Positions 57,601-64,000 of a stretch of 64,000 bases of DNA are shown here, in pieces. The notes under the pieces are model-generated. The model searched no databases and was not told the DNA's origin. It saw only the letters and a program-made list of their open reading frames with translations. Location of the stretch: contig NZ_CP075185.1 of assembly GCF_020510685.1 (NCBI RefSeq), forward strand, positions 806,001-870,000, written 5' to 3'. The first letter of the stretch is position 1. Each line of letters opens with the position of its first letter. The translations under genes were made by a program, and so were the position numbers. This DNA is from Dechloromonas denitrificans. GTDB lineage: Bacteria; Pseudomonadota; Gammaproteobacteria; Burkholderiales; Rhodocyclaceae.

Positions 57601-57627
57601 AGGCGGGCTGCGTGCTCGCCTTTTTTT
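57601..57627 (+). terminator. Terminator after sucCD
   Basis: AGGCGGGC-TGCGT-GCTCGCCT (one G-T pair) is followed by seven T residues. This is a good intrinsic terminator, leaving the TerC gene 14 nt downstream. Confidence 0.85.
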
Positions 57628-57640
57628 CGTCTGATGGTTT

Positions 57641-58342
57641 ATGGAACTTGACTTAACTTCTAGCCTCTTCTGGATTGCCGTTGGCCAGATCATCCTGATC
57701 GACATCGTGCTGTCGGGTGACAACGCCGTAGTCATCGCGCTGGCCTGTCGCAATCTGTCGCCGGAACAGCGCCGGACCGGCCTCTTCTGGGGCGTTACCG
57801 GCGCGGTCAGCCTGCGTGTCGTGCTGACCGTCTTCGCCGCGCTGGTGATGAACCTGCCCTGGCTGAAACTGGTCGGCGGACTCCTGCTGCTGTGGATTGC
57901 CGTCAAACTGATGCTGCCCGAGGAAGAGGACGGTCATGACATCAAGGCTTCGGGCAATCTCTGGGGGGCGGTCAAGACCATCATCGTCGCCGATTTCGTG
58001 ATGAGCCTGGATAACGTCATTGGGGTGGCCGGGGCGGCGCATGGCAGTCTGGCCCTGCTGTTCTTCGGGCTGGCGGTCAGCATTCCGTTGATCGTCTGGT
58101 CGAGCCAGCTGATTCTGCACTGGATGGAGCGGTTTCCGTCCATCGTGCTGTTTGGCGCCGGCCTGCTTGGCTATGTCGCCGGACAAATGATCTTCTCCGA
58201 CCCGGGCGTCATCCAATTACTGCCGCCGCTGCCGGCCTGGTCGGCCAAGGCGGCCGGAGCGGTTGGCGCCGTGCTGGTCGTTGGTCTCGGTCGCTGGCTG
58301 GAGCAGCGTCTGCTGGCCAGGCAGGATGTGACCATCGTTTAA
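57641..58342 (+). CDS. TerC/YjbE-family integral membrane protein
   Basis: The 233-residue protein has about seven membrane helices and both family motifs with acidic residues in the membrane: IDIVLSGDNAVVIALA and VMSLDNVIGVAGAAHG. Members are linked to Mn2+ or Ca2+ export and tellurium resistance; here metal export is the safest guess. It is short of the larger Alx type. Confidence 0.9.
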   Translation: MELDLTSSLFWIAVGQIILIDIVLSGDNAVVIALACRNLSPEQRRTGLFWGVTGAVSLRVVLTVFAALVMNLPWLKLVGGLLLLWIAVKLMLPEEEDGHDIKASGNLWGAVKTIIVADFVMSLDNVIGVAGAAHGSLALLFFGLAVSIPLIVWSSQLILHWMERFPSIVLFGAGLLGYVAGQMIFSDPGVIQLLPPLPAWSAKAAGAVGAVLVVGLGRWLEQRLLARQDVTIV

Positions 58343-58353
58343 GGAGTCGTGCT

Positions 58354-59310
58354 ATGGCCTTGTTTCTTTCGGAAGATGACGTAAAAAAACTGTTGACGGT
58401 AGCGATGGCGATGGAGGCTGTCGAGTCGGCGCATCGCGACCTGGCGTTGGGTTTGGCGCTCGACACGCCGCGTGCCCGCAGCCGCCTGCCGCAGACCGTG
58501 CTGCATATTTTGCAGGGGGCGCTGCCGGCGCAAGGGGTTATCGGCTACAAGGCCTATACCAGCAATCGCAGTGGCAACCGCTTCCTGGTTCACCTGTTCG
58601 ATGCGGCCAGCGGCAGATTGCGGGCCGTGATCGAAGCCGACTATCTCGGCATGATCCGGACCGGAGCGGTCAGCGGCTTGGCCGCCAAATGGTTGGCCCG
58701 GCCCGATTCGACGGTGGCCGGTGTGTTCGGTGCCGGCTGGCAGGCCGAAGGCCATGTCCAGGCCATCTGCGCGGCGCTGCCGCTCGAGCGGGTCAAGGTG
58801 TTCAGCCGCCATGCCGACAAGTTGCAGGCTTTCTGCCAGCGCTTGAGCGAGCAGACCGGCGTTGCCGTGGTACCGGCGGTCAGCGCCGAGGAGACGGTGC
58901 GCGGCAGCGATCTGCTCGGCACCGTGACGACGGCTGCCCAGCCCTTGTTCGACGCCGAATGGCTGGAGGAGGGCGTGCATATCAATGCGGCGGGTTCGAA
59001 TGCGCTGATCCGTCAGGAACTGTCGGAAGCTGCCGTCAAACGCTGCGCGCTGGTCGCCGTCGACAGCGTGCCGACCGCCGTGGCTGAAGCCGGAGATCTG
59101 CTGCCTTTGCTGGAAAAAGGCCGCTTGCATCCGCGTCAGCTGGTTGAACTCGGGGAAGTGATCGTCGGGCGTCATGCCGGCCGTACATCGGTCGAGCAAA
59201 TCACCCTGTTCGAGTCGCAGGGCATGGCGATCCAGGATCTGGCCGTTGCCCTGCGGGTTCTCGCTGCGGCCGAAGCGGCGGGCCTGGGGCAGGAAATACC
59301 GATGCAATGA
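58354..59310 (+). CDS. Ornithine cyclodeaminase/mu-crystallin-family dehydrogenase
   Basis: This 318-residue NAD(P)-binding protein starts MALFLSEDDVKKLL. A Rossmann loop GVFGAGWQAEGHVQAI (about 122) follows the conserved Arg/Lys pair (RSRLPQT, YKAYT). The LGMIRTGAVSGLAAKWL stretch is a family marker. Possible reactions are ornithine cyclodeamination or ketimine/opine-type reduction; the substrate is not predictable. It begins 11 nt after the TerC gene. Confidence 0.85.
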   Translation: MALFLSEDDVKKLLTVAMAMEAVESAHRDLALGLALDTPRARSRLPQTVLHILQGALPAQGVIGYKAYTSNRSGNRFLVHLFDAASGRLRAVIEADYLGMIRTGAVSGLAAKWLARPDSTVAGVFGAGWQAEGHVQAICAALPLERVKVFSRHADKLQAFCQRLSEQTGVAVVPAVSAEETVRGSDLLGTVTTAAQPLFDAEWLEEGVHINAAGSNALIRQELSEAAVKRCALVAVDSVPTAVAEAGDLLPLLEKGRLHPRQLVELGEVIVGRHAGRTSVEQITLFESQGMAIQDLAVALRVLAAAEAAGLGQEIPMQ

Positions 59311-59397
59311 GGTTTGACCGGGGGAGCGAGTGGGCGTAAGAATATGCCCCGGCCGCATTGGCTCGTGATCCGACACTAAAAACAAGAGGGCGGGGGG

Positions 59398-61923
59398 ATG
59401 GCGAAGGGCGTGTTCTGGAAGTCGGACTGGTTCCTCGGGGGGCTCGTTACCCTGCTGATGCTGACTGCCGTCCGCTCCGATCTCCTGGATGGCCTTGAAC
59501 GCCAGGCTTACGACTTCGGTATGCAGGCCGCCAGTCGCGTCCCATCCGAGCGCATCGCGGTGATCGCCATCGACGACCGGAGCATTGCCCAGCTTGGTCC
59601 CTGGCCCTGGTCGCGGCAACTGCATGCCCGGCTTACCGATCGGCTGGCGGAGGTGCCGGCCAAGGTGATTGCCAATACCGTGTTGTTTTCCGAAGCGCAG
59701 CTCGATCCCGGTTACACCTATATCACCCGGCTGATCGACATCGCCAATCAGGCGGTAGCCGATGGGGCGGGTTTGGGGCCGGAAACCAAAAAAATAACGG
59801 CCGTACTGGCCGAGGCTGAAACAGCCCTCAATTCGGATCGCCAACTGGCGGATAGCTACGCCCGGGCCGGCAACGTTGTGTTGCCGGTGTCGTTTGAATT
59901 GGGCAAGGTGCCGGGGCATCCCACCCAGGCGTTACCCGGATTCCTGCTGTCGAACCGCCTGCCGCAGGTGGTCGAAGGGAAAGGGCACGCGTTGCCGGCG
60001 ACACAGGTGCAGATGCCGCTTGCGACTCTGGGCGGCAAGGCGCTCGCCCTGGGGTTTCTGAACCGTACGCCGGATACCGACGGCAGCGTGCGGAGCGAGC
60101 CCTTGGTCGTCCAGTATTCCGACCAGTTCTACCCGGCGCTGTCGCTGATGATCGCGGCCCGGAGTCTCGATCTCGGTCCGGCCGACATCAAGGTCCGGCT
60201 CGGTGAGGCGGTGCGGCTCGGCAAGCTGCGGATCGCCACCGATGCCAGCACTCGGATGAACCCCTACTTCTACAGGGCCAGCGACGGACAGTCGGCGTTT
60301 CCGGTGGATTCCTTCGCCGATGTGCTGACTGGCAAGGTTCCGGCCAGCAAGTATGCCGGCAAGATCGTCCTGGTCGGGGTGACGGCTACCGGTCTGGCTG
60401 CTTCGCAGGCGCCGTCGATGGCGCCGGTGCTCGGCGTCGCCGATGCGGTATCGAGCATCCTGCAGGAGCACTTTTTCGTGACGCCGTCGTGGGGAATCTG
60501 GGCTAGCCTGGCCGCCCTGCTGGTCGTCGGTGTTTACCTCATTTTCGCGCTGCCCAAATTGGGGCGCTGGCAGGGCGCGCTGGCTACCCTGCTGCTTCTG
60601 CTGATCTTGTTCGGTAGCTATTTTTTTCTGATGCTCGGCGTCGGCCTGTGGATTCCGCTGATGGGGGCGGCCAGCCTGCTGGTGGTCGGTCACTTGCTGC
60701 TGGTCGCCAAGCGGTTTCTGCTGGGCGAGCGGCCAGCAGAAAAATCGGCGTTCGCCTCGGCAGAAGCGAACCGCATGCTGGGTCTGGCTTTTCAGGGCCA
60801 GGGGCAGCTCGACATGGCTTTTGAAAAATTCCGCAAATGTCCGCTGGATGATGGGCTGATGGAGAACATGTACAACCTGGCGCTCGATTACGAGCGCCAG
60901 CGCCAGTTTGCCAAGGCCGAGACGGTGTTTCGCACGATGGCCGAACACAACCCGACGTTCCGCGATATCCAGATGCGTCTCGGGCGGGCCAGACAGGGCT
61001 CGGCAATGGTGCCATTGGCCGATGCCGGTCCGCCGATTGTCGCGGGCGGGCAGCTCGACAAGCCGATGCTCGGTCGTTACGAATTGGAGAAGGAGCTGGG
61101 CAAGGGGGCGATGGGTGTGGTCTATCAGGGGCGCGATCCGCAGATCAACCGGGTCGTCGCCATCAAGACCATGGCGTTGGCCCAAGAGTTCGACGAAGAC
61201 GAGCTGGCCGACGTCAAGCAGCGCTTTTTCCGCGAGGCCGAAACGGCGGGGCGGCTCAATCATCCGAATATCGTCACGATGTACGATGCCGGCGAAGCGC
61301 ACGATCTGGCCTATATCGCCATGGAATTCCTGCAGGGCCGCGACCTGGTGGCACAGACCAAGCCGGCCGCGCTGCTGCCCTTGCCGACGGTCCTGTCGAT
61401 CATAGCCCGCGTCGCCGATGCGCTGGATTACGCGCATGGCCAGCAGGTCGTCCATCGCGACATCAAGCCGGCCAACATCATGTACGAAGCGGCGAGCGAC
61501 CAGGTCAAGGTGACCGATTTCGGCATTGCCCGGATCACCGATTCGTCGCGCACCAAGACCGGCATGGTGCTCGGTACGCCCTCCTACATGTCGCCCGAAC
61601 AACTCGCCGGGAAGAAAATCGATGGTCGTTCCGACCTCTTTTCGCTGGGTGTCACCTTGTACCAGATGTCCTGCGGACAACTGCCGTTTGTCGGCGAGTC
61701 GCTGGCCCAGTTGATGTACAAGATCACCAACGAGGCGCCAACGGATATTCTGAGCATTGATCCTGCCTTACCGAGCAGCGTGGTGGCGGTGATCGCTCGG
61801 GCGCTGAACAAGAATGTTGCGGAGCGCTATCAACGCGGAGCCGAAATGGCCGCCGATCTGCGCGCCTGCATTGACCAATTGGCAGCACAGGCTGCCCGAT
61901 CACCGGCTGTGAGGGATACCTGA
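59398..61923 (+). CDS. CHASE2-domain membrane Ser/Thr protein kinase
   Basis: This 841-residue protein has an N-terminal helix and a CHASE2 extracytoplasmic sensor (about 30-350, IAVIAIDDRSIAQLGPWPWSR). Three to four membrane helices follow (about 360-445), then a TPR-like segment (about 460-530) and a eukaryotic-type kinase domain (about 555-830). Kinase motifs are intact: glycine loop LGKGAMGVVYQG, Lys in VAIKTM, HRDIKPANIMY, DFGIARI and GTPSYMSPEQL. The order sensor-membrane-kinase is the reverse of PknB-type kinases. The PP2C gene starts 1 nt after its stop. Confidence 0.93.
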   Translation: MAKGVFWKSDWFLGGLVTLLMLTAVRSDLLDGLERQAYDFGMQAASRVPSERIAVIAIDDRSIAQLGPWPWSRQLHARLTDRLAEVPAKVIANTVLFSEAQLDPGYTYITRLIDIANQAVADGAGLGPETKKITAVLAEAETALNSDRQLADSYARAGNVVLPVSFELGKVPGHPTQALPGFLLSNRLPQVVEGKGHALPATQVQMPLATLGGKALALGFLNRTPDTDGSVRSEPLVVQYSDQFYPALSLMIAARSLDLGPADIKVRLGEAVRLGKLRIATDASTRMNPYFYRASDGQSAFPVDSFADVLTGKVPASKYAGKIVLVGVTATGLAASQAPSMAPVLGVADAVSSILQEHFFVTPSWGIWASLAALLVVGVYLIFALPKLGRWQGALATLLLLLILFGSYFFLMLGVGLWIPLMGAASLLVVGHLLLVAKRFLLGERPAEKSAFASAEANRMLGLAFQGQGQLDMAFEKFRKCPLDDGLMENMYNLALDYERQRQFAKAETVFRTMAEHNPTFRDIQMRLGRARQGSAMVPLADAGPPIVAGGQLDKPMLGRYELEKELGKGAMGVVYQGRDPQINRVVAIKTMALAQEFDEDELADVKQRFFREAETAGRLNHPNIVTMYDAGEAHDLAYIAMEFLQGRDLVAQTKPAALLPLPTVLSIIARVADALDYAHGQQVVHRDIKPANIMYEAASDQVKVTDFGIARITDSSRTKTGMVLGTPSYMSPEQLAGKKIDGRSDLFSLGVTLYQMSCGQLPFVGESLAQLMYKITNEAPTDILSIDPALPSSVVAVIARALNKNVAERYQRGAEMAADLRACIDQLAAQAARSPAVRDT

Positions 61924-61924
61924 A

Positions 61925-62746
61925 ATGAAGCTCGCCGACGCTCTGGAGGTGGTGGCTCGCACCGATCCGGGAAGGGTCCGTTCGCATAATGAAGATGCGT
62001 TGTTTGCCGATGCCGGGTTGGGCATCGCCATCCTGGCCGATGGCATGGGCGGCTATAACGCCGGAGAAGTGGCCAGCGGCATGGCGACCACCTTGCTTTC
62101 GAGCAATTTCGCCTGTTTCATTCCGACACAAAGCGCCCGATCGGCCGCTTTGTGCGATGCCAGCTTTGCCGAACAGCACATTGCCCGGGAAGTTCTGCTG
62201 GCCAATGCAGCCATCTTCAATGCCGCGCAAAGACAGCCGCAATATGCCGGGATGGGGACGACTCTGGTGCTCGCTTGGTTTTACGACAACCGGATGAGTG
62301 TTGCCCATGTCGGGGATTCGCGTCTGTATCGCCTGCGCGGTGAGTCCTTCGAGCAATTAACCAAGGATCATTCCCTTTTGCAGGAGCAGCTTGATAGTGG
62401 CATGATTACCGCCGAAGAAGCGCGCTATTCGCAAAACAAGAATCTGGTGACGCGGGCGCTTGGTGTCGATCACGATGTCGACACGGAAATTCATGATTAC
62501 GAACTGCAGGCCGGCGATATCGTGCTGCTTTGTTCGGACGGTTTGAACGACATGGTCGAGGATGATGAAATCGCGCTCACGCTGCAAACGCTGGGCGGCA
62601 ATCTGACACTGGCTGCGGAACAGTTGGTGCAGATGGCCAATGACAACGGCGGGCGCGATAATGTCTCGGTAATTCTGGTCAAGGTGCGGGGCGACTATTC
62701 TTCGCCCAGGGGGTGGTGGCAAAAGCTGCTGGCCCGCTTGAAGTAA
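61925..62746 (+). CDS. PP2C-type protein phosphatase
   Basis: This 273-residue PPM phosphatase has the metal-binding and catalytic motifs RSHNEDAL, ILADGMGGYNAGE, AHVGDSRLYRL, LCSDGLNDMVEDDE and DNGGRDNVSVILV. It should reverse the neighbouring kinase's phosphorylations. The ATG lies 1 nt after the kinase stop (TGAAATG). Confidence 0.95.
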   Translation: MKLADALEVVARTDPGRVRSHNEDALFADAGLGIAILADGMGGYNAGEVASGMATTLLSSNFACFIPTQSARSAALCDASFAEQHIAREVLLANAAIFNAAQRQPQYAGMGTTLVLAWFYDNRMSVAHVGDSRLYRLRGESFEQLTKDHSLLQEQLDSGMITAEEARYSQNKNLVTRALGVDHDVDTEIHDYELQAGDIVLLCSDGLNDMVEDDEIALTLQTLGGNLTLAAEQLVQMANDNGGRDNVSVILVKVRGDYSSPRGWWQKLLARLK

Positions 62747-62763
62747 AACGAGGATGGCAAGAG

Positions 62764-63465
62764 ATGGCAAAACTGATCCTTTCGATGGATGGACTGGTGC
62801 TCAAGGAAATTCAGCTCAACAAGGAGCGCCTGAGCATTGGTCGCAAGCCGCATAACGATATCCAGATCGACAACCTTGCCATTTCCGGCGAGCATGCCGT
62901 GGTGGTGACGATCCTCAACGACTCCTTCCTTGAGGATCTGAACAGCACCAACGGCACGCTGGTCAACGGCCAGCCGGTCAAGAAACACATCCTGCGCAAC
63001 AACGATGTCATCGAACTGGGCAAGTACAAGCTCAAGTACATGAGCGATTCGCAGGCCGGGGCGGCCGCCGGTGATTTCGACAAGAATGCGCTGATGCGCT
63101 CGGCCATGGCCAAGCTGCCCAGCGAGATGCAACTCGCGCCGACCGGCTCGCCGACCCGCTCCAACCTTGGCGTGCCGCCGCCTCCGCCGGCCCCGAGCAT
63201 TCCGGCCGCTGCCATCCAGCTGTTGAGCGGCCCGAATGCCGGCAAGGAGCTCGAACTGACCAAAACCCTGACGACGCTGGGCAAGCCCGGTTTGCAGGTG
63301 GCGGTGATCGCCAGGCGGCCGCATGGCTACTTCATCACACACGTCGAAGGTCGGCAGTTTCCCGTGGTGAACGGCACAGCGCTCGACGCCCAGGCTCACC
63401 CGCTGGGCGACCACGATGTGATCGAAATCGCCGGAATCAAGATGGAATTTTTTCTCAAAGCCTGA
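62764..63465 (+). CDS. Twin-FHA-domain phosphopeptide-binding protein
   Basis: This 233-residue protein has an N-terminal FHA domain (about 18-98) with the phosphothreonine-binding set SIGRKPHNDIQI, SGEHAVV and NSTNGTLVNG. A Pro-rich linker (PPPPPAPSIP) follows. A second FHA-like fold fills about 155-233 (TTLGKPGLQVAVI, VVNGTALDAQ, DHDVIEIAGIKMEFF) but lacks some phosphate contacts. It would read the output of the kinase/phosphatase pair. The start at 62764 was preferred over an upstream frame that overlaps the phosphatase. Confidence 0.9.
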   Translation: MAKLILSMDGLVLKEIQLNKERLSIGRKPHNDIQIDNLAISGEHAVVVTILNDSFLEDLNSTNGTLVNGQPVKKHILRNNDVIELGKYKLKYMSDSQAGAAAGDFDKNALMRSAMAKLPSEMQLAPTGSPTRSNLGVPPPPPAPSIPAAAIQLLSGPNAGKELELTKTLTTLGKPGLQVAVIARRPHGYFITHVEGRQFPVVNGTALDAQAHPLGDHDVIEIAGIKMEFFLKA

Positions 63466-63471
63466 GGTCGG

Positions 63472-64000
63472 TTGCCCAGTGACGCCGGCGTGAAAAAGCC
63501 TCTGGTCCGCTTCATCCTCGGCGCGTTATGTGTATTGCTGATGCTCGGTCACGCCGGGCAGCTGTGGCAGATTCCCTTCGTCACCGCCCTTGAGGCCTAT
63601 CTCTACGATGTGCGGGTCCGGCTGGCCATGCCGGATACCGTCGATCAGCGGGTTGTCATCGTCGATATCGACGAGCGCAGCCTGGGCGAAGTCGGGCACT
63701 GGCCGTGGGGACGCAATGTCCTGGCGGAACTGGTCAATCGCCTGTACGAGGATTACCAGGTTGCCGTGCTCGGTTTCGATGTGGTTTTTGCCGAGCCCGA
63801 TGAAAGCTCGGGCCTCAAGGTGCTGGAGCGCGTCGGGCGGCAGCAGTTGAAAGGCGAGGCCGGGTTTCAGCGAACCTTGGCCGAATTGCGGCACAGTCTC
63901 GACTATGACCAGTTGTTTGCCGACAGCTTGCGCGGTCGCCCGGTCGTCCTCGGCTACTACTTTTCCGGGGCGAGCAGCGCCCAGCAGGCAGGGGCTTTGC
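63472..64000 (+). CDS. CHASE2-domain protein, N-terminal part (runs off the right edge)
   Basis: The frame encodes a membrane helix (FILGALCVLLMLGHAGQLW) and a CHASE2 sensor (VVIVDIDERSLGEVGHWPWGR, VLGFDVVFAEPDESS). The output domain lies beyond the window; adenylate cyclase, kinase or GGDEF outputs are all known after CHASE2. TTG at 63472 has GAGG 4 nt upstream; GTG at 63490 is an alternative start. It follows the FHA gene by 6 nt and is likely part of the same operon. Confidence 0.85.
   Translation, partial: MPSDAGVKKPLVRFILGALCVLLMLGHAGQLWQIPFVTALEAYLYDVRVRLAMPDTVDQRVVIVDIDERSLGEVGHWPWGRNVLAELVNRLYEDYQVAVLGFDVVFAEPDESSGLKVLERVGRQQLKGEAGFQRTLAELRHSLDYDQLFADSLRGRPVVLGYYFSGASSAQQAGAL

Overview
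The window is 64 kb of a GC-rich betaproteobacterial chromosome. Gene content and order (mla operon - ibaG - murA - his genes - hinT - tatABC, an MSHA-like pilus locus, paaK, sucCD) suggest the Rhodocyclales, near Dechloromonas/Azonexus. That assignment is inference from gene order; no rRNA or tRNA gene was recognised to fix it.

Region 1 (1-19.6 kb) is an envelope and surface-fibre region. The 5' end of kdsD and a KefB-type antiporter are followed by a lone type IV pilin-like gene, a membrane histidine kinase, a membrane adenylate cyclase, and a tightly overlapping minus-strand operon. In transcription order the operon encodes a sigma-54 response regulator, then MshM, MshL, MshN, MshE, MshG, MshI, MshJ and MshK homologues and two pseudopilins. 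A strong sigma-54 promoter match lies directly in front of the lone pilin gene. The kinase and regulator therefore look like a PilS/PilR-type pair controlling it.

Region 2 (19.7-41.7 kb) is housekeeping. It holds an Mla lipid-transport operon (mlaF-E-D-A-C-B), a YadGH-type ABC exporter, ibaG, murA and a cold-shock gene. Next come a PhnD-like binding protein followed by a GGDEF-EAL-CZB sensor. The histidine genes hisG-D and hisB-H-A-F-I-E follow, interrupted by a split chromate transporter and an inverted hisC with a small partner gene. hinT, tatABC and yafJ end the region.

Region 3 (41.66-48.10 kb) is an A/T-richer genomic island bounded by a perfect 38-bp direct repeat. The repeat is the first 38 nt of yafJ. 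A tyrosine integrase lies beside the left repeat, and a 9-11 bp motif (GGTGACACA) recurs near both ends like integrase arm sites. The island carries a serine resolvase with a candidate recombination site and three proteins of unknown function. Removing it in silico puts yafJ 3 nt behind degS, so the insertion split a degS-yafJ pair while leaving yafJ intact.

Region 4 (48.1-64 kb) holds degS, a Nif3-like gene, fimV, an FAH-family hydrolase, paaK, a MATE exporter, sucCD, a TerC-family protein and an ornithine cyclodeaminase-like gene. It ends in a protein-phosphorylation module: a CHASE2 Ser/Thr kinase, a PP2C phosphatase, a twin-FHA protein and the start of a second CHASE2 protein that runs off the window.
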